Program-made: the position numbers and the translations under genes
Notes under the pieces: generated by a model
What the model was told of the DNA's origin: nothing
Databases searched by the model: none
The model's input: only the letters and a program-made list of their open reading frames with translations
NCBI GenBank assembly: GCA_027600665.1
Contig: JADGJL010000008.1
Span: forward strand, 123,487 to 187,486
Source: Irineochytrium annulatum
Taxonomy: Eukaryota; Chytridiomycota; Chytridiomycetes; Chytridiales; Chytridiaceae
Reading direction: 5' to 3'
DNA: 64,000 bases
Part shown: in pieces, positions 43,050 to 52,421 of the stretch
Numbering within the stretch: position 1 is the first letter of the stretch
Layout: every line of letters starts with the position of its first letter

Positions 43050-44765
43050 TTAATTAGTACCCAATCCAAATACCTTCACTTCCCATAACCTTGGGGTATA
43101 CCAGTTGTTAGGGTTATTATGGAGCGTCGCATTTAACATATTAATCCGTACATACCTAGCGGCAGTGTTCGATATAGAATCTGAGGTGAAGCCATAAGAT
43201 GTATTATTAGTTCGATCCAACGCCACGGTCCAGTTTACATTATCCGTGCTGGTTTCTATTTTATATTTGTAAAATCCTTCAGAGCCTTTTTGCATCCACC
43301 AGGAGATTTGTACATTACTCAATGGTTGAACGGAGCCAAGATCGACCTTCCACCAATGTGGCCAGGAACTGCCTGTGCCCACCCATTCGGTTTGATAGTT
43401 GCCGTCATTCGCATAACTTGCAGGGTTCGTTCCGGTAGCCGTTTGCGCTGTTGCCGGTTTACCTTGTGACAGGAGTTTTCCATTTTGGACTGGAACTAGC
43501 GTATCATCGCTTGTGTTGTACAGGACTTGATCAAAATAATCATAAAATGCATAACCATCGGAGAACCACACGGGAAGCAATCGTTCCTCTGTTGTTCCAT
43601 TTTGTGTACCTGCCCAACCGAACATCCAGCGATACGCAACCATAACCACGTTGTCACCCGTGTTTGGCTTCACCCGCATAACGGAACCCGACTGCGCCGA
43701 GAAGGTTGATGTGTTGCCAATGGTCCGTAATTCAGACCAATCTCCGTCTATGCTTGCTGCGGAAGAATACAAAGGAATACTCGGATACCATCCTGCTGCT
43801 TGGGAAGAGAACAAATAATAAATGCCATCCTTTTTGATCATTTTAGGTAGTTCCCTGTGTTGATTTTCATATATAACAGATACTTGATGATCCACATCCA
43901 GCCAATCAGAGGTTAACTTATACAGAATCGTGTCCGAATTATTATTGGCGGTAGAGATCAGATAAGCTGAGTCATCGTCATCTTTGAAAATGGAGATATC
44001 TCTGGATTCGTTCCCTTCCGGCCGAAAGCTTTTGTGAAATGTAAAGTCTTCTCCAGGCGTTGCTGAAGCCACAGATACTCTGGCAAGCGTGTAGTCTGTA
44101 CTGTTTTCATAGTGAGCCCAAAAAACAAATTTGTTCGTAGGCGCATGGTACAGGATGTTAATCCCTTCAAACTTGGAATTCGCCAGATCGGGGTGATCCG
44201 TGTAGGAAAGGACCACTTTGTCGTTACCGTATGTGATATCATCTGTTGACGTCTGTTGAATCATTTCGCCAAAACCGCCTGATGACTTTTGTACAAAGTT
44301 AAACCTATAGTAGGTATCCCCCACTTTAAGTTCATTCGGGAGCATCAGAGTGGATTGCGTTGTGTTATCAAAAGTTGTGAGGTTATCTGGAAGACTGTAA
44401 GGGGTGTATTCTGGCGAGATCGCAGAGGTTAACAAGGAAGTCCCACCGTATGCCTTCACTTGGTATTTATACGTGTTACCCACGTTGAGCTCGTAATCAT
44501 CCGTCGTTATACCTGTTAAGGTCTGTATTAACGTATATGGCGCATTGTTCTCGGATCTGTACAACTCGTATGCAGTCGCCCCCGATACAGGTGCCCAATG
44601 GATTTTGGCATTGGATACGTCAGATTCATTTTTCAACACAAACAGTGTTGCAGCTATCTTGGTCTCTTCACCAGCCGCATGAACGGTTTGTGCTGAGGAC
44701 GTTAAATGAACAGTTAACAACATCAATGCAATGACGACAGCCATCCACGATTTACCTTTGATCAT
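43050..44765 (-). CDS. Secreted GH43 enzyme with Fn3 and F5/8-type C modules
   Basis: 571 residues. Signal peptide (1-31, VHAA), fibronectin-III-like domain (~35-125), GH43 propeller (~130-425; WAHYENS, SRDISIFKDDDDSAYL, HRELPKMIKKDGIYYLF with the acid glutamate; TFSAQSG with glutamine at the possible base position), and a C-terminal discoidin/CBM32 module (~435-571; WWKVDLGSVQPLSNVQISWW). Paralog of the downstream intracellular GH43. Likely releases galactose-type units outside the cell for uptake by the adjacent ABC system. Substrate inferred from subfamily features. Confidence 0.83.
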   Translation of the reverse strand: MIKGKSWMAVVIALMLLTVHLTSSAQTVHAAGEETKIAATLFVLKNESDVSNAKIHWAPVSGATAYELYRSENNAPYTLIQTLTGITTDDYELNVGNTYKYQVKAYGGTSLLTSAISPEYTPYSLPDNLTTFDNTTQSTLMLPNELKVGDTYYRFNFVQKSSGGFGEMIQQTSTDDITYGNDKVVLSYTDHPDLANSKFEGINILYHAPTNKFVFWAHYENSTDYTLARVSVASATPGEDFTFHKSFRPEGNESRDISIFKDDDDSAYLISTANNNSDTILYKLTSDWLDVDHQVSVIYENQHRELPKMIKKDGIYYLFSSQAAGWYPSIPLYSSAASIDGDWSELRTIGNTSTFSAQSGSVMRVKPNTGDNVVMVAYRWMFGWAGTQNGTTEERLLPVWFSDGYAFYDYFDQVLYNTSDDTLVPVQNGKLLSQGKPATAQTATGTNPASYANDGNYQTEWVGTGSSWPHWWKVDLGSVQPLSNVQISWWMQKGSEGFYKYKIETSTDNVNWTVALDRTNNTSYGFTSDSISNTAARYVRINMLNATLHNNPNNWYTPRLWEVKVFGLGTN

Positions 44766-44789
44766 GTCTCATCATCTCCTTTTTTAGGA

Positions 44790-44821
44790 AACCAACCTCC
44801 CTGTTGTTGGAAGGCTGGTTC
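44790..44821 (-). promoter_or_regulatory. Intercistronic hairpin after the solute-binding gene
   Basis: AACCAACCT and AGGCTGGTT pair with one mismatch, without a strong T-run, in the 71-bp gap between the binding-protein and GH43 genes. May act as partial terminator or mRNA-stabilising hairpin that raises binding-protein levels over the enzymes. Confidence 0.45.
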
Positions 44822-44836
44822 AGGTGAAAATTGACT

Positions 44837-46522
44837 TTATTTCAAATTCATCAGTGTCATAACATCCGTCTCGCTGGCTTGGTTGTACCATTCGTTAACT
44901 TCTTCGATAACCGTGTCTCCGCCTTTTTCGTGCCACTGTGTGACAAAGGTATCAAATGCCTCAAGCGGCTCATTGCCATATATAATTTTGGTGAAAGTTT
45001 CTTGTTCCATGGTGGTCAACTGTTCCCATACATTTTGCATCGTTGGTGTTGGTGGACCATTAAACGCATTGGGCAGCAAAACATCCTTGTTTTCATATGA
45101 AATCCGGTATCCGTCCTGGGTCGTTTGGTCCTTTGAAGCGCTTTGAATGAGGACGCCCGTGTCGGCTTTAACACCATTCGCCAGATCATAGTACGATTGG
45201 CCGGGACCATCAACACTCGGTGTGTTTTTGGTGAATGCCATCTTCCCAACGCCTTGTATAGCCTCTAATGGCTTATTAAATTTCGTTGGATCAAAAGTCA
45301 CTTCTTCGTTGACGATATCGTAATCGTATCCCTGAGCGTAGCCGTATTTGAAATCTCCCGTGCTGAACGCTGCGTCGTACATTTTGTCGTAGTATAGGAA
45401 GAAGGCTTCCATGTTCTGAAAGTCCTTATTAAACATGAACACACCATCGTTCAATTGGGCGGACTGATAGGTCTTATCACCGTTCACGCCTTGAATGGTC
45501 GGATAAGCACTAATTTTTGCACCCTCTACGTTCTTCTCTACGTCCTTCACACTGTCGTAAAGCCAAGGACGACCAATGATGATGCCAGCTTTCCCCTCCG
45601 TAAAATCGGACAGTGCGTCCCAAGCCCCTTGGGTGGCCAATTCTTTGTTCAAGTACCCTTTTGCATACCAATCGCGTAACTTGGCAAGTGCCTCTTTGTT
45701 GCCAGCAGCGACAGATCCATAGGTGAGTTTGCCGTTGTCATTATGCCATTGCCTTGGAAGATGTTTACCCGTGTATGCGCTGAAAATCATGACCGGATCG
45801 CTGACCCAGCCTGTGTTGTAGGAATCTTTACCCGAGAATGTAAAGCCGTATGTGTCTTTCTTGCCGTTCCCATCCGGGTCCTCATTGCTGAACGCAGCGA
45901 TGACTTGCTCAAACTCCTCAATCGTTGTTGGCGCTTTCAAATTCAATTGGTCCAACCAGTCCTGGCGGATCAACATGACTTCGCCTTCCGTCAGATTGGG
46001 CGCGATGGCCATCCCGTACACCTTGCCATCCCTAACCACTGGATTGAAAGTGGTCGGATATTGTTTGTATATTTCTTTAAGCCGGTCAGGCATGTAAGTG
46101 GAGATGTCTTCCGTAATCTCCTTGACCTGCCCCGACTCGATCAGATCATTGACCAGCATGGTATCATAGACAGGCAGAACGTCTGGCAGTTTTTCCGAAC
46201 CCGTCAACGCCAGCCGCAGCTTGGTATTATACTGGGAGGCATCTCCGCCCAGCAGGGTGGTTTGGATCTTGATGCCCAGATTTTGTTCACCCCAACGGGT
46301 CAAGACATTGTCATTCAAGGTCTCCCCATTGATATACTTTCCCGCATTTTCATCCTGCTGTTTGGCGATGGTGATCGTCATTGGCGGATCATATTTTCCG
46401 TCTTTGAGTACCGATGCCGGTGCGGTCTCGGAAGCACTCTCCCCTTTGCTACAGCCAGCCACAAGCATGGCCGACAGTATGACCAGACTTACCGTTTTCC
46501 ACAAATCATTTCTTTTTTTCAT
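44837..46522 (-). CDS. ABC transporter solute-binding lipoprotein, LplA type
   Basis: 561 residues, the same length as the binding protein at 20050-21735 and clearly paralogous (shared GKYDPPMTITIAKQ, DPDGNGKKDTYGFTFSG, EEVNEWYNQA). Lipobox LVAGC. It lies 24 bp after its permease gene, so here the binding protein is in the same operon. Delivers oligosaccharides, probably galactan-derived, to the permeases at 46547-48385. Confidence 0.93.
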   Translation of the reverse strand: MKKRNDLWKTVSLVILSAMLVAGCSKGESASETAPASVLKDGKYDPPMTITIAKQQDENAGKYINGETLNDNVLTRWGEQNLGIKIQTTLLGGDASQYNTKLRLALTGSEKLPDVLPVYDTMLVNDLIESGQVKEITEDISTYMPDRLKEIYKQYPTTFNPVVRDGKVYGMAIAPNLTEGEVMLIRQDWLDQLNLKAPTTIEEFEQVIAAFSNEDPDGNGKKDTYGFTFSGKDSYNTGWVSDPVMIFSAYTGKHLPRQWHNDNGKLTYGSVAAGNKEALAKLRDWYAKGYLNKELATQGAWDALSDFTEGKAGIIIGRPWLYDSVKDVEKNVEGAKISAYPTIQGVNGDKTYQSAQLNDGVFMFNKDFQNMEAFFLYYDKMYDAAFSTGDFKYGYAQGYDYDIVNEEVTFDPTKFNKPLEAIQGVGKMAFTKNTPSVDGPGQSYYDLANGVKADTGVLIQSASKDQTTQDGYRISYENKDVLLPNAFNGPPTPTMQNVWEQLTTMEQETFTKIIYGNEPLEAFDTFVTQWHEKGGDTVIEEVNEWYNQASETDVMTLMNLK

Positions 46523-46546
46523 GAATTCATGTCCCCTTTACTCTAA

Positions 46547-47416
46547 CTATTCTTTGACGGCTCCCAGTACGATTCCCTTCACGAAATAACGCTGCAAAAA
46601 TGGATAAACCAAAATGATCGGTAGCGTGCTGACAAAAATTTGAGCTGCCTTGATACTTTGCTCCGACATGGCTGCCACCTCGGACTGGCTCATCGCCATG
46701 TTCTGCATGTTGCTCTGTACAACAACGGTTTGCAGGAATGAAGCCAGCGGATACTTGCTGGCATCCGACATATACAAAATTCCGTCAAACCAGGAGTTCC
46801 AGTGCCCCACCATAATGAACAGGGATACGGTCGCTATGCCAGGCAGAGATAATGGTAAATATATTTTGCTGAGGATGACGAAGAAGGACGCTCCATCAAT
46901 GAAAGCTGCTTCTTCCAAGGCTTTTGGAATCGTTTTGAAAAAATTGACGAGAAGAATCAGGTTATAAGCACCGAAAGCACCCGGCAGCACAAGAGCCCAT
47001 ATCGTGTCTTTTAATCCAAGGGCTGTGATCAATATGTAAGAAGGTATCAAGCCCCCCGAGAAGAGCATGGTGAAGATAAAAAACCACATGAGCACGTTGC
47101 GTCCCCGGAATTCTTTGGACAGGGCATATCCGGCACAGATTAGGATAAACATGCTGATGGTTGTACCCAACACGGTTCGAGTAATGGATGTCAGCATGGC
47201 ACCGTTAAAATTGGAATTGTTGAACGTTTTGACATAGGCGTCCACGTTGAATCCGACCGGCCAAAATGACACCATATTCCCACTAATGGCCGCTTTGCTG
47301 CTGAGCGATTGTGCCAATAGATGAAGCAGTGGCAGAAAACACGCCAGACCAGCCAGTATCATAAACGCGTAATTAAAATATGAGAATACTCTATAGCCTG
47401 TCGTCTTATGGTACAT
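46547..47416 (-). CDS. Sugar ABC transporter permease, LplC/YtcP type
   Basis: 289 residues, six helices, EAA loop EEAAFIDGASFFVILSKIYLP, C-terminus YFVKGIVLGAVKE. Close paralog of 14535-15413. ATG start with GGAGGGAGAGG upstream and 18 bp after the LplB-type permease gene. Confidence 0.93.
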   Translation of the reverse strand: MYHKTTGYRVFSYFNYAFMILAGLACFLPLLHLLAQSLSSKAAISGNMVSFWPVGFNVDAYVKTFNNSNFNGAMLTSITRTVLGTTISMFILICAGYALSKEFRGRNVLMWFFIFTMLFSGGLIPSYILITALGLKDTIWALVLPGAFGAYNLILLVNFFKTIPKALEEAAFIDGASFFVILSKIYLPLSLPGIATVSLFIMVGHWNSWFDGILYMSDASKYPLASFLQTVVVQSNMQNMAMSQSEVAAMSEQSIKAAQIFVSTLPIILVYPFLQRYFVKGIVLGAVKE

Positions 47417-47434
47417 GATCCCTCTCCCTCCTTG

Positions 47435-48385
47435 TTAGAATATTTTGTAATTGGCATATTTATAGGCCAGCCTGTAGGAGACAACGATCAAAATCAAGCT
47501 GATTCCCGATTTGAACAGTCCAACAGCGGTCCCGAACCCGTATTGCCCGTTTAACAAGGATGAACGGTAGACATAGGTGTCAATGATATCTCCTGTACTG
47601 TAGACAAGCGGATTGTACAGATTGAATACTTGATCAAAGCCTGCGTCCAGAATATTGCCTAGACTCAGGGTAGAAATGACGATAATCATGGGCAACATGC
47701 TAGGCAAAGTGACGTATCGAATTTGCTGCCGGCGTGTGGCCCCGTCGATCTCTGCCGCTTCGTAATACGAAGGATTGATCCCGGCAATGGTAGCCAGATA
47801 AACAATCATGCCGAAGCCAAAGCTCTTCCACACGTCGCTGATGACAACCGTGAATCGAAACAGATCAGGATCACCCAAGAAGTAAATGGGATCGGTTCCG
47901 AAAATCCGGGTCAAGATGTGATTGATGCCTCCGTCTAATCCGAGAATGTCGATCATTAATCCTGCCACAGTAACCCAAGACAAGAAATGCGGCAGATACA
48001 CTAGTGTCTGCACACTTTTCTTAATGCCCATATTTCGGATCTCACTCAGCAAAATAGCCATGACGATTGGAACGATAATGCCGACGATAATTTTGGAAAC
48101 GGCGATAATCAGCGTATTCACGATTGCTTGTGTGGCTTCTTTGTACTGGAAAATTCGTTCGAAATTAGCTAACCCGATCCATCGTGAACCTGTGATGCCA
48201 AGCCATGGTTTGTAGTCCTGAAATGCCATGAGCAATCCTACCATCGGGCCATAGGAAAAGATGCAGACAAACACAAAAGCGGGAATACACAGTACGTACA
48301 AAGGCCAGCTTTTCTTAAGTTCCTTTTTCAATGAAGATCGCTGGGGAATCTTTGTTTTTGTTTTTTTCGGGGATCTGGCGGGCAC
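47435..48385 (-). CDS. Sugar ABC transporter permease, LplB type
   Basis: 316 residues, six helices after a lysine-rich N-terminus (SPKKTKTKIPQRSSLKKELKK); EAA loop YEAAEIDGATRRQQIRYVTLP. First gene of an operon of two permeases, binding protein and two GH43 enzymes. The GTG at 48385 has no ribosome binding site at normal distance: GAGGAGG lies ~20 nt upstream. An in-frame ATT (48397) at proper spacing, or a 3-codon leader ORF (ATG CAA CAT TAA), are the alternatives. Two cre-like sites precede it. Confidence 0.9.
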   Translation of the reverse strand: MPARSPKKTKTKIPQRSSLKKELKKSWPLYVLCIPAFVFVCIFSYGPMVGLLMAFQDYKPWLGITGSRWIGLANFERIFQYKEATQAIVNTLIIAVSKIIVGIIVPIVMAILLSEIRNMGIKKSVQTLVYLPHFLSWVTVAGLMIDILGLDGGINHILTRIFGTDPIYFLGDPDLFRFTVVISDVWKSFGFGMIVYLATIAGINPSYYEAAEIDGATRRQQIRYVTLPSMLPMIIVISTLSLGNILDAGFDQVFNLYNPLVYSTGDIIDTYVYRSSLLNGQYGFGTAVGLFKSGISLILIVVSYRLAYKYANYKIF

Positions 48386-48453
48386 AGTTTCGTTAATGTT
48401 GCATACCTCCTCTATGATGGCTCTTCAAAAGCGATCCTTGAAGATAAGCTTAA

Positions 48454-48467
48454 CAAAAGCGCTTTCA
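48454..48467 (-). promoter_or_regulatory. Candidate cre site 1 of the second ABC operon
   Basis: TGAAAGCGCTTTTG on the minus strand, close to the cre consensus, ~70 bp upstream of the operon. Confidence 0.6.
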
Positions 48468-48515
48468 TTCCAAAATGCCAAAATTTCAAGATCATCACCC
48501 CAACCTGAAGCAATT

Positions 48516-48529
48516 TAAAACCGCTTTCA
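48516..48529 (-). promoter_or_regulatory. Candidate cre site 2 of the second ABC operon
   Basis: TGAAAGCGGTTTTA on the minus strand, a near copy of the site 62 bp away; weaker at its right half. Confidence 0.45.
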
Positions 48530-48636
48530 TGTATTGCCTATGCTGCCCTTCCGCTTTTCGAAGGTTTGGCTTATATTAAGGATAATCCGATCTGGAGTTT
48601 GCACTTCTACGTTTGGCGTTATGAAAGGAACCACAT

Positions 48637-50346
48637 ATGATCAGAAAAATGTATATGAAACGATTCATTTATTTTTTTGTTTTTTTTCTGTTGTTAACGT
48701 TGAGTTTGTTTTTCGTAATGAATCAATTGAGTTCCAAGACACTGGAAGAAAATCTGATCGGCGCTTCCAAAAACCAACTTGATTATGTGAAAGGCATTCT
48801 TGATGGAGTGATGTACGAGGCAAATATGTACGGGGTTCAGTATGCAGCTGACAGTGATGTCCGGTTTTATCAGAGGCATGTGATCGAGCTGAGCAATTAC
48901 GATTCGCAAATGAAGAAAAACGATATCGTTGATCGCTTGCGGCAAACGCTTCTATCCAGTCGCTCCATCGAATCCATTGGCATCTACTGGAAGTCTGAAG
49001 AAACATTTCTGTCCACGAACAATACGCCAGAGGCGCGAATCCCTTTCAAGGATGTTCATCAACGGGGTTGGCAAATCGTCGGCAATAGCTTGTATTACTT
49101 TGCCCTCTATCCTTACATCCAAAAATCCGGACAAAATGAACCGACTCAGTACGTTGTTGGGGTAAAGCTGAATACCGATTATTTGAAAAATCTGCTGAAA
49201 AAGGCTGTAAACAATGACAGCTCAAACGCTCTATTTCTGTTTAACACTGATCAGTTATGGAGTGAAAAAGAAGTCGATAACGAACTATTGAAAGCGGTTA
49301 CCGATATGGTTTCTCCACAGCCGGAGGTCACTTTAAAATATGATTATCACACCAATTCGGACGATTACTATGTTCTTTCCCGATATATTGAATCCATCGA
49401 TGCCTATCTGATTACATATACACAGACGAATGATTTCCTGCAGCCGCTTGACCGCAATCGCAAGGTTTTTTTTGCCAGTATTTTAGCCGTTTTTACGCTT
49501 GGGCTGGTTGTGATCTTTACGTTTTACCGGAACTATTACCGTAATATTCGTTTGTTGGAGCGAAAGTTTTCACAGGTTGAACAAGGCAATCACAACACGC
49601 GTATTACCGAAAATACGGATAGAGAATTCTACAGCCTGTTTAAAAGTTTTAATCATATGGTTACCGAGATCCAGGATCTGTTCGTATCCTTGAAGACCGA
49701 AACGGAGCTCAGGCGAAGTGCGGAACTTCAACAACTCCAGGCTCAGATCAACCCTCATTTTTTGTACAATAGTTTGTTTTTCATCATGTCGGTGGCCCAG
49801 TTTTCACCTGATTCGGTCATGCGCATGAGCAAACATCTAGCTGAATATTATCGTTATTTAACCAAATTGGATCAGCATGAGGTCACGCTGGAAAGCGAGC
49901 TTCAGTTTGCAGAACATTTCCTGATTATTATGGCGCTTAGCAAAAAAATGGAGTACAGCATTGATCTTCCGCCGGAGCTGGCCTCCCTTTCTCTCACGCC
50001 GCTGATCATCCAGCCCGTAGTTGAAAATGCGATTCAACATGGGATTGAAGGACAACAAGGTGCCCATCGAGTAACTATTGATGTAAAACAGACGGAGGAT
50101 GCGATAACGATCAAGGTCTCTGATGACGGGAAGGGTCTTTCACTGGACGATATCCGCAACCTGGAGACTCGGCTTGAGAGCGATTCCCCGCCTGAAGGAA
50201 TCAAAGGTGTAGGGCTCTGGAATGTAAATCGACGTCTGAAAAATACGTACGGCGAACGTAGTGGGTTACATTTTACTACCAATGATTGGGGCGGCTTGTC
50301 CGTCCTGCTGCTCATCCGTATTCCCGAGATGAAAGGAGATAGCTGA
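48637..50346 (+). CDS. Sensor histidine kinase, YesM family
   Basis: 569 residues, same length and layout as the kinase at 16526: TM1 (~8-28), extracellular sensor, TM2 (~278-298), HAMP, then LQAQINPHFLYNSLFF with the phosphorylated histidine, N box VVENAIQHG and G box DDGKGLS. AAAGGA is 8 nt before the ATG. Translationally coupled to the response regulator (1-bp gap). Divergent from the permease/GH43 operon it presumably regulates. Confidence 0.94.
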   Translation: MIRKMYMKRFIYFFVFFLLLTLSLFFVMNQLSSKTLEENLIGASKNQLDYVKGILDGVMYEANMYGVQYAADSDVRFYQRHVIELSNYDSQMKKNDIVDRLRQTLLSSRSIESIGIYWKSEETFLSTNNTPEARIPFKDVHQRGWQIVGNSLYYFALYPYIQKSGQNEPTQYVVGVKLNTDYLKNLLKKAVNNDSSNALFLFNTDQLWSEKEVDNELLKAVTDMVSPQPEVTLKYDYHTNSDDYYVLSRYIESIDAYLITYTQTNDFLQPLDRNRKVFFASILAVFTLGLVVIFTFYRNYYRNIRLLERKFSQVEQGNHNTRITENTDREFYSLFKSFNHMVTEIQDLFVSLKTETELRRSAELQQLQAQINPHFLYNSLFFIMSVAQFSPDSVMRMSKHLAEYYRYLTKLDQHEVTLESELQFAEHFLIIMALSKKMEYSIDLPPELASLSLTPLIIQPVVENAIQHGIEGQQGAHRVTIDVKQTEDAITIKVSDDGKGLSLDDIRNLETRLESDSPPEGIKGVGLWNVNRRLKNTYGERSGLHFTTNDWGGLSVLLLIRIPEMKGDS

Positions 50347-50347
50347 T

Positions 50348-51697
50348 ATGCGTTTATTAATTGTGGATGACGGACATTACGTCGTGGAGTACATGAAGCA
50401 TTTGCTCGATTGGAACACTTTCGGCATTGACCAGATCGAGACGATGACCAATTCGATTGAAGCAAGGGACATGCTGACTCAAAATCACATCGACATTCTG
50501 ATTACTGACATCCGAATGCCCGAAGTCTCTGGTATCGATCTGCTTCAACATATCCACCAACATGGCTTGTCAACCAAAGTTATCATCCTCTCCGGTTACT
50601 CCGAGTTCGAATATGCGCAACAGGGAATTCGTCTGGGTGCACTCGACTATCTGCTCAAACCTGTCGATAAAGATGACGTGGAGAAAGCCATGTCCAAAGC
50701 CATTAACAATATTGCAAAGACAAGGCCCGCCCAATCTATTGTATGGGAAAACTTCGATGGATTGGCGTTTCTGCTCTCGCTGCTGGGTCATAACGGGACA
50801 TTAAGTAAGGAGTATGAGGCTTATACTACATTTCTAGGGGAACGCCATTTTTGCTGTCTCAAGCTGGAAGGTTTCACACAAGAACAGGAGAGTATTATAA
50901 AATATGCTGTCGGAGACAAATTGGATCGTCTCGTATGGGCTACCGGAACCCGACTGACTGCTTTTATTCCTGAAGAAGCTGCTGGAGAACTGACTATCAA
51001 ACTGGAGCAATCGGTCGTGTCTCCTCCATTTTTGTTAACTGATCGAAACATGACCCGACAGATATTCTACAGGTTCTTCCTTAATGAAGATGTACACTCA
51101 GAAGACTTCATAGCCATATTCAACCATTCTCCATCATGTGGTGATGGGGAGTCAGCCGGACACATTATTAAAAAATATGATCATATCCGTTCCCGAAAGC
51201 AAAAAGTAATCTTTCTCATGGAGATCATTCGATATGCGTATCTGACGGACAAGGATCGTGATACCACCGAGACCGTGGATTGGATATTCAACCAGTTACA
51301 GTATCCTGATGAACTATCGTCAACTCTCATGGAACGGGTCAGTCGCATCACAAACAACAAACATATGTCCATTCAAACCATCATCGACAAAGTACAAACG
51401 TATATCGAAGAGCACCTGTCACATGGCCTTAGCTTGGATGAACTAGGCAAAGTTGCACATCTGCATCCGGTCTACTTTTCCAAACTGTTTAAACAGGAGA
51501 CGGGCGAAAATGTGTCAAACTACATTTCCAGGAAGAGGCTGGAGAAAGCTTCTCAATTGCTTCAAGATTCGGAACTACGGGTCCACGATATCGCGCAAAT
51601 GGTCGGTTACAAAAAAAATCAATATTTTATCCAGCTGTTCAAGTTGGAATACGGAGTTACGCCTTATCAGTACCGAAGAAATATGATCCATCAATGA
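50348..51697 (+). CDS. Response regulator with AraC output, YesN family
   Basis: 449 residues, ~100 shorter than the paralog at 18247, mainly in the linker. Receiver (1-~118) with Asp in DILITDIRMPEV and YLLKPVDK; AraC HTH pair at ~345-445 (LDELGKVAHLHPVYFSKLFKQETG; VHDIAQMVGYKKNQYFIQLFK). Note DDGHY instead of the more usual DDE at the acidic pocket start (VDDGHYVVE), so one acidic residue beside the two aspartates is replaced. Expected activator of the second ABC/GH43 operon. Confidence 0.93.
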   Translation: MRLLIVDDGHYVVEYMKHLLDWNTFGIDQIETMTNSIEARDMLTQNHIDILITDIRMPEVSGIDLLQHIHQHGLSTKVIILSGYSEFEYAQQGIRLGALDYLLKPVDKDDVEKAMSKAINNIAKTRPAQSIVWENFDGLAFLLSLLGHNGTLSKEYEAYTTFLGERHFCCLKLEGFTQEQESIIKYAVGDKLDRLVWATGTRLTAFIPEEAAGELTIKLEQSVVSPPFLLTDRNMTRQIFYRFFLNEDVHSEDFIAIFNHSPSCGDGESAGHIIKKYDHIRSRKQKVIFLMEIIRYAYLTDKDRDTTETVDWIFNQLQYPDELSSTLMERVSRITNNKHMSIQTIIDKVQTYIEEHLSHGLSLDELGKVAHLHPVYFSKLFKQETGENVSNYISRKRLEKASQLLQDSELRVHDIAQMVGYKKNQYFIQLFKLEYGVTPYQYRRNMIHQ

Positions 51698-51746
51698 CTT
51701 CGTATGTATAGGTTGTTTTAATAATATGTGTAATGCAGTACGGAAA

Positions 51747-51792
51747 AAGCCCAACATCCTACTCTTGTGATTACAGAGTGAGTTGGGCCTAT
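51747..51792. terminator. Bidirectional terminator
   Basis: GCCCAAC ... GTTGGGC with inner ACTCT/AGAGT pairing, A-run on the left, between convergent genes. Confidence 0.85.
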
Positions 51793-51802
51793 TTAGTGCC
51801 GT

Positions 51803-52252
51803 TTAACCTTGAGTTAGGTCGATCATCTTATCGAAGCAATATGAATCTCTGTCATAGCCGTTATGTTCATAAAAAGCATGGGCTTCGATTCGCTTAACTC
51901 CGCTACATAATATAATACTTGCTATTCCCCGTTCTTGGGCATAATTTTCAGTCTGTCTTAGTAATTTTGTTCCGATTCCCCTGTGTTGAACATTTCTTTT
52001 AACCGCAAGACCTTGAATATGTAGATAACCAATTGGAACGCCAACAGATAAAGCTTGAACAATAGTTACAAATCCGACCACTTCATTTTCTATTAATGCG
52101 ACAAATGTTTTATAATTCCCTTCCCTATTCATCTCTTCCATAGTCTCTCGAAAGTTTGCAATATTAACATTGCTCATTCCAAGCACATCGTTCCATAAAA
52201 AAACAACCTCAGCATAATCAGCTGATATTATTTCTCGTATTTTAATATCCAT
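51803..52252 (-). CDS. GNAT-family N-acetyltransferase
   Basis: 149 residues from the ATG at 52252 (GAGGGGG 6 nt upstream). The acetyl-CoA binding motif A is LAVKRNVQHRGIGTKLLRQ, with the R/Q-x-x-G-x-G pattern; beta-strands and YEHNGY near the C-terminus complete the GNAT fold. Acetyl acceptor unknown. Stands alone between a terminator and the broken AraC gene. Confidence 0.87.
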   Translation of the reverse strand: MDIKIREIISADYAEVVFLWNDVLGMSNVNIANFRETMEEMNREGNYKTFVALIENEVVGFVTIVQALSVGVPIGYLHIQGLAVKRNVQHRGIGTKLLRQTENYAQERGIASIILCSGVKRIEAHAFYEHNGYDRDSYCFDKMIDLTQG

Positions 52253-52421
52253 ATCTAACCCCCTCAAGAAAAATAATCAAACAATCTTCCCTTTCCCTCT
52301 AATGGCGCTGTCTGTAACGGCAAGTTATAGGGCCATCCTTTGTGGGGATGACCCATACTATACGCTGAATTTATTCCGTTGTCTTCTTCGTTAATGCCTG
52401 CATTTCGCAAACATCAGTGCG

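Noticed and set aside
45743..46546. Long forward open frame (267 codons) antisense to the solute-binding gene
   Set aside because: It lies opposite a clear LplA-type gene, has no ribosome binding site and no recognisable domain; it is a codon-bias shadow.
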